Source: an uncultured Pelagibacteraceae bacterium (lineage in GTDB: Bacteria; Pseudomonadota; Alphaproteobacteria; Pelagibacterales; Pelagibacteraceae). From it: DNA of 52,330 nucleotides. Location: positions 1 to 52,330 of the forward strand of contig CACJRJ010000009.1 in assembly GCA_902595725.1 (NCBI GenBank), written 5' to 3'. Position numbers and translations under genes: made by a program. Each line of letters begins with the position of its first letter. Position 1 is the stretch's first letter. The notes beneath the pieces are model-generated. The model worked only from the letters and a program-made list of their open reading frames with translations. It did not search any database and was not told the origin of the DNA. Positions 18,506-27,731 of the stretch are shown in pieces.

Positions 18506-20845
18506 ATGAACAAGGTAATAAAAAAAACTCTTATTTTTCTACTGACAGCAAGTATAGCTTCAATGCTGGTAATCATATCGATACTTTGGTTGTATTCAAA
18601 TAAATTGCCAGATTATAAGTTTTTAAAAATGTATAAACCGGCTGTTTCAAGCAAATTGTATTCAGGAAGTGGTGATTTAGTTAGTGATTTTTCATCTGAA
18701 AAAAGAATATTTGTTCCTTATGAAACAATACCAAAAATAGTGATTAACTCCTTTTTGTCAGCTGAAGATAAAAACTTTTTTTCACATCCAGGTGTAGACG
18801 CAAAAGGAATAATTAGAGCAATATTTAATAATATTTCAAATATTATTTCTTCTGAAAGACTCGAGGGAGCTTCAACTATAACTCAGCAAGTAGCTAAAAA
18901 TTTTTTACTAACAAATGAAGTAAGTATTAATAGAAAAATAAAAGAAGCAATACTTGCATTTAGAATTGAAAGAGCTTTAACAAAAGAAAGAATTTTAGAA
19001 CTTTACCTTAATCAGATTTATTTAGGAGAAGGCACTTATGGCATCGCATCAGCCAGTCTGGAATATTTTGACAAACCTATAAATAAATTAAATTACGCCG
19101 AATCAGCTTTATTAGCCGCTCTTCCTAAGGCTCCAAGTAAATACAATCCATACAAAAATATAAAACTGGCAAAATATAGAAGAAATTTAGTTATAAAAAA
19201 TTTATATGATAATTCTTATATAGATGAAAAAAAATATAAAAAATTAATTAATTCAGAAATAAAATTAAGAAAAAGAAAAAAAAAATATTTAGAAGATGCT
19301 AGGTACTATGTTGAAGACGTAAGAAAGTATCTTGTTGAAAAATATGGTTTTGAAAAAATTTATAAACAAGGTTTTGCTATTAAAACTCCAATAAATTTAG
19401 AATTACAGTCTATTGCAACTCAATCTTTAAGAGAAGGTCTAGAAGAATATGACAAGAGAAAAGGCTGGAGGGGGCCAATAGTAAATATAAAAAATCTTAA
19501 TAATTGGAATGAAAATTTAAAAAAATATAAATTAGAAAAATCTATAGCATGGGATTTAGCAATAATAAAAAAAATTAATAAATTTTTTGTTGAAATTGAA
19601 ACTGAAAACAAAATAAAAGGAAAAATAAGATACAAAGATATTTCATGGACAAAAAAAGAATTAGACGAAATTTTTAAAAAAGGAGATGTAGTTTATGTTA
19701 AAAAAATTAAAAATAATTTATTTAGTTTAAAGCAAGTTCCTAAAGCAAATGGAGGTATTGTTGTATTAGATCCTTATACCGGAAGAGTTCTTGCTATGTC
19801 AGGAGGTTTCAGTTTTAAAATGAGCGAGTTTAATAGAGCTACCCAAGCATTAAGACAGCCTGGTTCAGCTTTTAAACCTTTTGTTTATGCTTTAGCCTTA
19901 GAAAATAATTTTACACCTTCATCTTTAATTTTGGATGCACCGATAGTTTTAGACCAAGGAGAAGATTTAAAAATGTGGAAACCAGAAAACTACGGAAAAA
20001 AGTTTTATGGTCCATCAACAATTAGAACTGGAATTGAAAAATCTAGAAATTTAATGACTGTCAGAATTTCTCAAGAAATTGGAATTGATAAAATTACTAG
20101 ACTTTCAGAAAATTTAAATATTTACAAAAATCCTGAGGAGTTATTATCGATATCATTAGGATCTGCAGAAACAACTTTATTGAAATTAACCACAGCATAT
20201 TGTTCATTTGTAAATGGAGGTAAATTAGTTGAACCAATATTTTTAGATAGAATTCAAGATAGTGAAGGAATTACAATTTATAATTCAGAAAGAAGAACTT
20301 GTGAAAAATGTAAAGATATTTCTTACTTAGGAGATGAAATTCCTAAGATTAAAGATAATTTTAAAAGAATTTTTTCTGAAGAAACTGCCTATCAAATTAC
20401 ATCAATTCTTGAAGGAGTAATTAAAAGGGGAACCGGAAGAGGTTTGAAGGATTTAAACTTAGATCTTGCTGGAAAGACTGGAACAACAAATAATAATACT
20501 GACGCATGGTTTGTTGGATACACATCTAATTTAGTTATTGGTGTATATGTTGGACATGATGAACCTAAAAGTTTAGGAAAATATGAAACAGGCTCTAAAA
20601 CTGCAATGCCCATTTTTAAATCATTTGTAAAAAGAGCTATCAAAAAAGGTGACGCAAGACCATTTAAAGTTGCAAAAAATATTAAATTTTTAGTTATAGA
20701 CCAAAAATCTGGTAGAAAAGCTGATTTTGGGTCAAAAACAACTATAATTGAAGCTTATAAAAAAAATGATTTAACAAAAAATTTAACAGGCAATCAAAAT
20801 TTAAATATGAAAATTGATAAAAATAATATATTAAAATTTTATTGA
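18506..20845 (+). CDS. mrcA: Penicillin-binding protein 1A, bifunctional peptidoglycan synthase
   Basis: This 779-residue class A PBP has one N-terminal membrane helix (about 9-31). The GT51 glycosyltransferase domain carries the catalytic Glu in SAEDKNFFSHPGVD and the EGASTITQQVAKNFLL motif. The transpeptidase domain has SxxK in RQPGSAFKPF, SxN in SRN and KTG in AGKTGTTNNNTDAWF. It polymerises and cross-links murein on the periplasmic face. An OB-like region lies between the domains (about 330-420). Its TGA stop overlaps the prfB ATG (ATGA-type overlap at 20843-20847), so the genes are probably co-transcribed, an order seen in many alphaproteobacteria. Confidence 0.95.
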   Translation: MNKVIKKTLIFLLTASIASMLVIISILWLYSNKLPDYKFLKMYKPAVSSKLYSGSGDLVSDFSSEKRIFVPYETIPKIVINSFLSAEDKNFFSHPGVDAKGIIRAIFNNISNIISSERLEGASTITQQVAKNFLLTNEVSINRKIKEAILAFRIERALTKERILELYLNQIYLGEGTYGIASASLEYFDKPINKLNYAESALLAALPKAPSKYNPYKNIKLAKYRRNLVIKNLYDNSYIDEKKYKKLINSEIKLRKRKKKYLEDARYYVEDVRKYLVEKYGFEKIYKQGFAIKTPINLELQSIATQSLREGLEEYDKRKGWRGPIVNIKNLNNWNENLKKYKLEKSIAWDLAIIKKINKFFVEIETENKIKGKIRYKDISWTKKELDEIFKKGDVVYVKKIKNNLFSLKQVPKANGGIVVLDPYTGRVLAMSGGFSFKMSEFNRATQALRQPGSAFKPFVYALALENNFTPSSLILDAPIVLDQGEDLKMWKPENYGKKFYGPSTIRTGIEKSRNLMTVRISQEIGIDKITRLSENLNIYKNPEELLSISLGSAETTLLKLTTAYCSFVNGGKLVEPIFLDRIQDSEGITIYNSERRTCEKCKDISYLGDEIPKIKDNFKRIFSEETAYQITSILEGVIKRGTGRGLKDLNLDLAGKTGTTNNNTDAWFVGYTSNLVIGVYVGHDEPKSLGKYETGSKTAMPIFKSFVKRAIKKGDARPFKVAKNIKFLVIDQKSGRKADFGSKTTIIEAYKKNDLTKNLTGNQNLNMKIDKNNILKFY

Positions 20846-21943
20846 TGAATATTGATTTTACAAATTACCAAAACGAAATAAAAAAAATAAGCTTAAGAAT
20901 TAAGGAGTATCTTTGAAAAACAAGATATTTATTCTAAGCTAGAAAAAACAAATAAGATAATTTTGGAACCCAATTTTTGGGAAAATAAATCAAAAGCAGA
21001 AAAAATTTTAAAAGACAAGAAAATTTATGAAGATTTAATTCATAGTTATGAATTATCATTAAAACAATTTAATGAAATTATAGATTTATACAATCTAGCT
21101 TTAGAAGAGAATAATCAAACAATTCTAAGAGAAACCGAAAATAATATTTTTGAGTTACACAAAAAAATAAAAAAAAATGAAATTAAATGTTTTTTGTCAA
21201 ACGAAGCTGATAGTTTAAATGCATATTTAGAAATACATGCAGGAGCTGGAGGAACAGAAAGTCAAGACTGGGCAGAAATGCTTAGAAGGATGTATATGAA
21301 ATGGGCTTCGAGTAAAAATTTTAAGTGTCAATTAATCAGTGAGCATAAAGGAGAGGAAGCAGGAATTAAATCATCTACTATAAAAATTGATGGAAATTAC
21401 ATTTATGGTTTTTTGAAGTCAGAATCGGGAATTCATCGTTTAGTAAGAATATCACCATTTGACTCTGGGGCTAGAAGGCATACAAGCTTTGCAAGCATAT
21501 GGGTTTATCCTGTAATTGATGAAAGTATTAAAGTTGAAATTTTAGAAAAAGATTTACGTATTGATACTTACAGATCAAGTGGAGCAGGAGGGCAACATGT
21601 AAATACTACAGATAGCGCTGTTAGAGTAACTCATTTGCCAACAAAAATAGTTGTTCAATGTCAAAACGATAGGTCTCAACATAAAAATAAAGAAACTTGC
21701 ATGAACATGTTAAAAGCAAGACTTTATGAGCATGAATTAAAAAAAAAAGAACAAAAGTTAAAAAGTTCAGAAGAATCAAAATCAGATATAGGATGGGGTC
21801 ATCAAATTAGATCATATGTTTTACACCCTTACAGAATGGTAAAAGATAATAGAACAAACTTTGAAAGTTCCAGCCCAGATAAAGTTTTAAATGGTGAGAT
21901 TGATGAATTTCTGGAAAGTTCTTTATATAAATTAAATGATTAA
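20845..21943 (+). CDS. prfB: Peptide chain release factor 2, with programmed +1 frameshift
   Basis: RF2 terminates translation at UGA and UAA. Reading starts at ATG 20845 and meets TGA at 20914 after 23 codons. Shifting +1 at CTT continues in the long frame to 21943, giving 365 residues, the same length as E. coli RF2. The domain marks are AGAGGTESQDWAEML, the codon-recognition tripeptide SPF in VRISPFDSGARRHTSF, and the catalytic GGQ in SGAGGQHVNTTDSAVR. A caller that ignores the shift would start at the internal TTG 20963 and lose about 39 residues. The start overlaps the PBP1A stop. Confidence 0.96.
20902..20916 (+). promoter_or_regulatory. prfB programmed +1 frameshift site
   Basis: A Shine-Dalgarno-like AAGGAG (20902-20907) is followed after TAT by the slippery CTT (20911-20913) and in-frame TGA (20914-20916). 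This is the classic RF2 autoregulation layout with the same 3-base spacing as E. coli. Low RF2 lets the ribosome pause at UGA and slip +1 to GAA. The base after the stop is A rather than the C of E. coli. Confidence 0.95.
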
Positions 21944-24140
21944 AATTTTTTCTAAAATATTGATTTTTGTATTAGCTTTTTTTTTAGTTTTCATTGGATA
22001 TTTTTCATATTTTGGGTTTACGACAACAAAGTTTAATACAGTAATAAAAAATCAAGTCAAAAAACAAAATAATGAACTTGATATAAATTTAAAGAAAGTA
22101 AAATTACATTTAGATTTAAAAAATTTTTCGATAAGAATTAAAACGTCAAACCCACAAATAATAATAAATAATTCTGACAGTATAGATTTAGTAGAAATTT
22201 CATCAAGCATTGCAATATCTTCATACTTTCAAAATAAATTTGCCTTAAAAAACCTATTAATAAAAACTAACGAGAATAAAATCAGTAGCTATATTAACTT
22301 TTATAGACTTTCAAATAACACATTAAAATATATTTTGCTAAATCAATTAGTGAAAAGAGGAACAGCAAAAATAAATATTGATTTAAATTTTGATGATTTA
22401 GGACAAATAAAAAATAATTATAATTTAAAAGGCAAAATTATAAATGCCGAATTGCAGATACCTGATAACGACATTATAAAAGCTCTAAATTTTAATTTTT
22501 CCATTAAAGAAAATGATTATAAATTAGATAAAATTTTATTTAAATTTAAAAAAATAAACTTTAATTCAGAATTTTTAAATATTAAACAAGAAGACAATAA
22601 ATTTTCTGTAAAAGGAAAGTTAAGTAATAAAAAAAATAAAATAAACAATGATTTAATTTTATTAATTTTTAAAAATAATTTTCAAAATATTGATTTTACA
22701 AATTCTAATTTTATTACGAATTCAGAATTTACTTTTGATTTAAGCAAAAAATTTAAAATAAAAAATCTTAAAATATCATCCAAATTAAATTTAGATGATT
22801 TAATTTTAAAATATGAATCATACAAAATTAAAGATTTTATAAAAAATTATAACAATTTAATAAACTTTAAAAAAAGTGAAATTAATTTTAAATACGCAGA
22901 TGAAAAATTTTTCATTGATGGATCTAGTGAATATTATATTGATAAAAATTTTAAAGATTTAATTCAATTTAAAATTGAAAAAAGTAAAAATAAAACAAAA
23001 TTTGAAACTTTTTTGAATTTAAAAAATTTAGAACTAATAGTTAGTGATATTGCATATAAAAAAATAAAAAATGATGAAGCAACCTTACAAATAAATGGAT
23101 TTAAAAATAATAAAAAAATATTTTTTAATCAAATAAATTATCAAGAAAGTGATAATAAAATTGAGCTAAATGATCTAGAAATTAATAATAATAAAATATC
23201 AAATATAGATAAAATTAATTTAGATTTTTTGAATATATATAATTTTAAAAATCAAATAGGTCTAATAAAGAATAATAATAACTATTCATTATACGGAAAA
23301 AGTTTTGACAGTACCCATTTAATAAATAATATTTCAAATTCTGAATCTGATAATAATTTTTTTGAAATATTTGAAAACTTAAATTCTACAATAAAAGTTA
23401 ATATTGATGAAGTCAAATTAGATCAAAATAATATTGTTAATAATTTGAATGGTATATTAGAGGTTAGAAATAATAAAATTTTTGATTTAAATTTAAATTC
23501 AAACTTTAGTAGCAAAGAAAAACTATTTATTTCAATTATAACTCAAAAAGATAATAGTGTTGTAACAACATTTCATTCAGATAGAGCAAGTCCTTTTGTC
23601 AAAAAATACAAATTCATTAAAGGTTTTGAGGAAGGTAATTTAGATTTTAGTTCTCTAAAAATTAATAATGTTACAAAATCTAAGTTAATTATTGATAATT
23701 TTAAAATCCAAGAAGTTCCAGTGCTAGCTAAAATATTAACTTTAGCATCACTCCAAGGAATTGCAGATCTTCTCACTGGTGAAGGCGTAAGATTTACCGA
23801 CTTTGAAATGGTTTATTCCAAAAAAGGTAGTTTAATTACAATTGATGAAATTTATGCAATTGGTCCAGCAATATCAATAATGATGGAAGGATATGTGGAA
23901 GGAAAAAAATTGATAAGTTTAAGAGGAACCTTGGTTCCTGCCTCTACCATTAATAGAACAATTTCTTCTTTACCGCTAATTGGAGATATACTTATTGGAA
24001 AAAAAGTAGGAGAAGGTGTCTTTGGAGTTAGCTTTAAAATAAAAGGACCACCTAAAGATTTAAAAACAACAGTAAACCCTATAAAAACTTTAACACCAAG
24101 ATTTATTACTAGAACTTTAGAAAAAATTAAAAAAAATTAA
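21936..24140 (+). CDS. AsmA-like / DUF3971 envelope protein (YhdP-type)
   Basis: This 734-residue protein has one N-terminal membrane helix (about 5-27) and then a long repetitive beta-rich periplasmic region. The C-terminal about 130 residues (from ILTLASLQGIADLLTGEG on, including LRGTLVPASTINR, SLPLIGDILIG and VSFKIKGPPKDLK) match the AsmA-like C-terminal domain of YhdP/TamB-type proteins. Those are thought to bridge the envelope and move phospholipid to the outer membrane. It overlaps prfB by 8 bases. The middle region is extremely rich in Asn, Lys and Ile and probably evolves fast. The exact paralogue within the AsmA clan is uncertain. Confidence 0.8.
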   Translation: MIKIFSKILIFVLAFFLVFIGYFSYFGFTTTKFNTVIKNQVKKQNNELDINLKKVKLHLDLKNFSIRIKTSNPQIIINNSDSIDLVEISSSIAISSYFQNKFALKNLLIKTNENKISSYINFYRLSNNTLKYILLNQLVKRGTAKINIDLNFDDLGQIKNNYNLKGKIINAELQIPDNDIIKALNFNFSIKENDYKLDKILFKFKKINFNSEFLNIKQEDNKFSVKGKLSNKKNKINNDLILLIFKNNFQNIDFTNSNFITNSEFTFDLSKKFKIKNLKISSKLNLDDLILKYESYKIKDFIKNYNNLINFKKSEINFKYADEKFFIDGSSEYYIDKNFKDLIQFKIEKSKNKTKFETFLNLKNLELIVSDIAYKKIKNDEATLQINGFKNNKKIFFNQINYQESDNKIELNDLEINNNKISNIDKINLDFLNIYNFKNQIGLIKNNNNYSLYGKSFDSTHLINNISNSESDNNFFEIFENLNSTIKVNIDEVKLDQNNIVNNLNGILEVRNNKIFDLNLNSNFSSKEKLFISIITQKDNSVVTTFHSDRASPFVKKYKFIKGFEEGNLDFSSLKINNVTKSKLIIDNFKIQEVPVLAKILTLASLQGIADLLTGEGVRFTDFEMVYSKKGSLITIDEIYAIGPAISIMMEGYVEGKKLISLRGTLVPASTINRTISSLPLIGDILIGKKVGEGVFGVSFKIKGPPKDLKTTVNPIKTLTPRFITRTLEKIKKN

Positions 24141-25369
24141 GCTAATTTAATTTTTAAATGTTTCTTTTTACCAATTGATAATTTTAAATAACTACCCTTA
24201 TTAAATGAATTTTTTTGTATCAGAAAATTTTCATCAGCAATTATTTCATTATTTATTTTGATTCCTTTGCCTTTAATAAGTCTTCTAATTTCACTTTTTG
24301 ATTTTTCAATTTTTGATAAAATAATTAAATCAACTATATTTATACTACTATTTTCATTGATTAGTTGTATTTCAACTAAAGGTAAATTTTCTCCTAATGA
24401 ATTTTGTTCAAAAGTTTTCTTTGCAGTTTTTTCTGCAGATAAAGCTTCATCTTTTCCATGGAGCATAGAAGTAGCTTCGTTGGCTAATTTTATTTTTAAC
24501 TGATTGATATCTTCATCTTTAATTTTGTTTATTTGATCTATATTTAAATCTGTAAACATTTTTAAAAATTTAATCACATCTCTATCATCTGTATTTCTCC
24601 AAAATTGCCAATAATCATAAGATGACAATAATTTTTTATCTAACCAAATAGCACCAGTTTCTGTTTTCCCCATTTTAGCTCCTGATGCTAAGGTAATAAG
24701 TGGAGTTGTTAAACCATAAGCGTGTTTGTTTGAATATCTTTTAATTAATTCAGTTCCATTAACAATATTTCCCCATTGATCTGAGCCACCAATTTGCAAA
24801 GTACAATTTTCATTTTTATTTAGCTCTAAAAAATCATATGCTTGCAAGATCATATAATTAAATTCCATATAACTTAAAGACTGCTCTCTATCCAGTCTAG
24901 TTTTTACACTTTCAAAAGTAAGCATTTTGTTTATTGTAAAATGTTTACCAATATCTCTTAGGAAAGAAATATAATTTAATCCTTTAAGCCAAGAATAATT
25001 GTTTACAAATATAGGCTTAGTTTTTGGATCATCATTATCTAAATAATTTATTAAAATTTTTTCAATATTTTTAATATTTTTTTCTATTTCTTCTTCAGTT
25101 AGAATTTTTCTTGTTTTATCTTTTCCGGAAGGATCGCCAATTCTAGTTGTTCCACCTCCAATAAGTACAATTGGTCTATGACCGTGCTTTTGCATCAATC
25201 TTAAACACATTATTTGAAGCAAACTTCCAACATGAAGACTTTCAGCCGTGCAATCAAACCCAATATAAGCTTTGATTTTTTCTTTATCTAGCAATTTTGA
25301 TAATTCATCTTCACTAGTGCATTGGTAGAAATACCCTCTATCTTTAAATTCTTTTAAAAATTTATTCAT
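24137..25369 (-). CDS. tyrS: Tyrosyl-tRNA synthetase
   Basis: This class I synthetase has about 410 residues. The start MNKFLKEFKDRGYFYQCT (ATG at 25369) fits the family; a TTG six codons upstream is in frame but less likely. The HIGH-type motif is HVGSLLQ, the tyrosine-site segment includes YIGFDCTAESLHVGS, and the KMSKS-type loop is KMGKTETGAIW. The C-terminal S4 RNA-binding domain begins near residue 340. Its stop is shared within TTAA with the AsmA-like gene. Divergent from anmK by 47 bases, as in many proteobacteria. Confidence 0.96.
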   Translation of the reverse strand: MNKFLKEFKDRGYFYQCTSEDELSKLLDKEKIKAYIGFDCTAESLHVGSLLQIMCLRLMQKHGHRPIVLIGGGTTRIGDPSGKDKTRKILTEEEIEKNIKNIEKILINYLDNDDPKTKPIFVNNYSWLKGLNYISFLRDIGKHFTINKMLTFESVKTRLDREQSLSYMEFNYMILQAYDFLELNKNENCTLQIGGSDQWGNIVNGTELIKRYSNKHAYGLTTPLITLASGAKMGKTETGAIWLDKKLLSSYDYWQFWRNTDDRDVIKFLKMFTDLNIDQINKIKDEDINQLKIKLANEATSMLHGKDEALSAEKTAKKTFEQNSLGENLPLVEIQLINENSSINIVDLIILSKIEKSKSEIRRLIKGKGIKINNEIIADENFLIQKNSFNKGSYLKLSIGKKKHLKIKLA

Positions 25370-25416
25370 AGGTCTATAGTTCCACAATATACATTATTTA
25401 ATAAAAAAAAATAAGA

Positions 25417-26517
25417 ATGGGAAAGAATTATATAGCTTTAGGCTTAATGAGCGGAACTTCAATGGATGGAGTAGATGCTTCAATAATTAAATCAGACGGT
25501 AATAGAGTATATTCAATAATATTCGATGAATATTTTGAATATAAACAAGAGTTTTATAGTAAATTAATAAATATAAGGGATAAAATCTTAAGAAAAGATG
25601 ATTTAAAAACATATTTAGATGAAATACAGCTACTAGAAAGAGAAATTGCAATATTTCATGCGAATATTGTTAACGAAATCATAAAAAAATCAAAAACTGA
25701 AATTGATTTGGTAGGTTTTCATGGTCAAACAATATTTCATGACCCTAAAAATAAAATTACTAAACAATTGGGAGATGGAAATCTATTATCACAATTGACT
25801 AAAAAAATAGTTATTTATAACTTCAGACAAAATGATTTAAAAAATGGAGGTCAAGGTGCTCCACTAGCTTCAATTTACCATAAATTGTTAGCTCAAACTT
25901 TTAAAGAAGAAGGAAAAATTAAATTACCAATTATAATATTAAATATTGGTGGTATTGCAAATATTACATCTATAAACAAAAATTATGACATGATAAGTAT
26001 GGATATAGGTCCAGGCAATTGTTTAATAGATAAATGGATAAGAGTTAATTCTAATAAAAATTTTGATAATAATGGAGATATCGCAAAATCAGGGAAGATA
26101 GACAAATTTATTTTAGAACAAACAATAGATAATTTTTATTATAATGAAACTAGAAAAAATAAATCTCTTGATGTTAATGATTTTAATATTTCTTTTGCAA
26201 AAGGTCTTTCTTTAGAAGATGGAGCTGCAACAATAACAGAATTAACAGCAGATATTTTATCTAAAAAATTATCAGATAGTAATGTTTACGTCAGTGGAGG
26301 AGGGAGAAAAAATAAATTTTTAATTGATTCAATTCAAAAAAAAATAAAAAATAAAATTATTCAAATTGACGAACTTGATATAGATGGTAGTTTTATAGAG
26401 TCTCAAGCGTTCGGTTATCTTGCTATACGATCATATCTTGGATTACCTATTTCTTTTCCTGAAACTACTGGATGCAAAAAACCATGTACTGGTGGTGTAA
26501 TGATTAAAAATTTTTAA
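25417..26517 (+). CDS. anmK: Anhydro-N-acetylmuramic acid kinase
   Basis: This 366-residue enzyme of the sugar kinase/actin fold phosphorylates and opens 1,6-anhydro-MurNAc released during murein turnover, yielding MurNAc 6-phosphate. Marks are the N-terminal GLMSGTSMDGVDASII phosphate loop, VGFHGQTIFHDP, LNIGGIANIT and DIGPGNCLIDKW, and the late VYVSGGGRKN. It indicates some cell-wall recycling. The gene is divergent from tyrS and shares a TTAA stop overlap with the convergent hydrolase. Confidence 0.95.
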   Translation: MGKNYIALGLMSGTSMDGVDASIIKSDGNRVYSIIFDEYFEYKQEFYSKLINIRDKILRKDDLKTYLDEIQLLEREIAIFHANIVNEIIKKSKTEIDLVGFHGQTIFHDPKNKITKQLGDGNLLSQLTKKIVIYNFRQNDLKNGGQGAPLASIYHKLLAQTFKEEGKIKLPIIILNIGGIANITSINKNYDMISMDIGPGNCLIDKWIRVNSNKNFDNNGDIAKSGKIDKFILEQTIDNFYYNETRKNKSLDVNDFNISFAKGLSLEDGAATITELTADILSKKLSDSNVYVSGGGRKNKFLIDSIQKKIKNKIIQIDELDIDGSFIESQAFGYLAIRSYLGLPISFPETTGCKKPCTGGVMIKNF

Positions 26518-27170
26518 TATAGAGCAGACTCTTTTTTAATATATTTATTTAAGGACTTAATAAGCACTTGATCACTTTTTGAAAAAAAATGATTAGCTTC
26601 TGGTACTGCTTCAAATTCAACTTTAATTCCTTTCTGGGCACTTAGTCTTTTATTTAATTCATTAATATTACTAGCAGGCACTAGCTCATCTTTTTTTCCA
26701 TAGATCATCAAGCCTGAGGATGGACATGGAGATAAAAATGAAAAATCATAAACATTTGGTTGTGGAGAAATTGCTATGAATCTATTTATTTCAGGTCTTC
26801 TCATCAATAACTGCATCGATATTAAAGAACCAAAAGAAAATCCTGAAATCCAACATTGTGAATTATCAAAATTTTCTCTTTCTAGCCAATCAAGTGCAGC
26901 AGCAGCATCAGCAAGTTCACCTTGACCATTATCAAATTCTCCATCACTTTTTCCCACACCTCTGAAATTTACTCTGCAAACTGAAAAATCATTATCCATA
27001 AATACATGAAATGTATCAACAACTACTTTATTATTCATTGTTCCTCCATATTGAGGATGAGGATGAAGAACTAAAGCAATTGGAGAAGTATTTTTTTTAC
27101 TTTTATAATATTTTGCTTCAAGTCTTCCAGCTGGCCCAGGTATAAATATTTCTACTATTTTGCTATCCAT
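26514..27170 (-). CDS. Alpha/beta hydrolase fold protein
   Basis: This 218-residue protein is a compact alpha/beta hydrolase with oxyanion-hole segment LHPHPQYGGTM (about 35-45). The nucleophile elbow GFSFGS has S112, and the likely acid D161 (KKDELVP) and base H194 (EANHFF) complete a triad. A similar family (HPHPxxGGxM) is widespread in alphaproteobacteria beside other housekeeping genes, but its substrate is not known. There is no signal peptide, so it should be cytosolic. It is divergent from iscR across a 138-base spacer. Confidence 0.8.
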   Translation of the reverse strand: MDSKIVEIFIPGPAGRLEAKYYKSKKNTSPIALVLHPHPQYGGTMNNKVVVDTFHVFMDNDFSVCRVNFRGVGKSDGEFDNGQGELADAAAALDWLERENFDNSQCWISGFSFGSLISMQLLMRRPEINRFIAISPQPNVYDFSFLSPCPSSGLMIYGKKDELVPASNINELNKRLSAQKGIKVEFEAVPEANHFFSKSDQVLIKSLNKYIKKESALY

Positions 27171-27256
27171 AAAAGATATTGATAATTATTCTCAAAAAAA
27201 AATTACATTTTTCTATCAAAATTGAGCGACAAAAAGCAAGTCTTTAAATATGTTAT

Positions 27257-27281
27257 AATCTTGACTAAATTAGTCAGGTAT
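27257..27281 (+). promoter_or_regulatory. Putative IscR type 1 operator
   Basis: The 25 bases contain GACT, an A+T centre and AGTCAGGTAT. By eye they fit the E. coli IscR type 1 consensus (GACT-RWWWY-AGTC-RRS-TAT core) at every position from GACT onward; only two of the outer left positions differ. The site overlaps the -35 region of the iscR promoter, the layout of cluster-dependent autorepression in E. coli. Confidence 0.75.
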
Positions 27282-27288
27282 ATATAAA
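27261..27288 (+). promoter_or_regulatory. Predicted iscR-suf promoter
   Basis: A -35 element TTGACT (27261-27266) and a -10 element TATAAA (27283-27288) are separated by 16 bases. The ATG of iscR lies 20 bases after the -10 element, so the 5' leader would be very short. The operator overlies the -35 box and spacer. Confidence 0.7.
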
Positions 27289-27308
27289 GCGCGTGGATTG
27301 CGGAAAAT

Positions 27309-27731
27309 ATGAAATTATCAAGCAAAGGTAGATATGCAGTAATGGCACTTGCGGATCTTGCAAAGTTTGATCCTAGTGAGCCAGTTTCTCTTAGAGATAT
27401 ATCTTTAAGACAAGGCATATCATTAGTTTATTTAGAACAATTATTTTTAAAATTAAAAAAAAATAAAATTGTTACTAGCGTAAGAGGAAAAAAAGGAGGC
27501 TACACGCTAAATAAAAATGCATCTGAAATTAATATTTCAGAAGTACTTTCTGCAGTTGAAGAAAAAATAAAAACAGTAGGTTGTGAAAAGCATTCTAAAA
27601 AAGGATGTAATGGCAAAAGTGCAAAATGCATTACCCACAATTTATGGGATGAACTCGAAGATTATATTAATGTTTTTTTTGAAAAAAAAAAATTAAGTGA
27701 TCTTATAAACAAAAGAGATAACAGAATTTAA
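27309..27731 (+). CDS. iscR: Rrf2-family iron-sulfur regulator IscR
   Basis: This 140-residue winged-helix regulator begins MKLSSKGRYAVMALADLA, the standard Rrf2 start. Cluster ligands are C92, C100, C107 and H110, comparable to C92, C98, C104 and H107 of E. coli IscR, with slightly longer spacing. The recognition helix region includes SLVYLEQLFLKLKKN. It leads the suf genes and abuts sufB (stop TAA directly followed by ATG). Together with the operator this indicates feedback control by Fe-S status. A RirA-type iron regulator is an alternative name, but the operon position and operator favour IscR. Confidence 0.9.
   Translation: MKLSSKGRYAVMALADLAKFDPSEPVSLRDISLRQGISLVYLEQLFLKLKKNKIVTSVRGKKGGYTLNKNASEINISEVLSAVEEKIKTVGCEKHSKKGCNGKSAKCITHNLWDELEDYINVFFEKKKLSDLINKRDNRI

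Noticed and set aside
20845-20916. prfB looks like a disrupted gene with a premature stop
   Set aside because: The stop is part of a canonical SD-TAT-CTT-TGA frameshift site and the downstream frame is intact, so it is regulation rather than a pseudogene.
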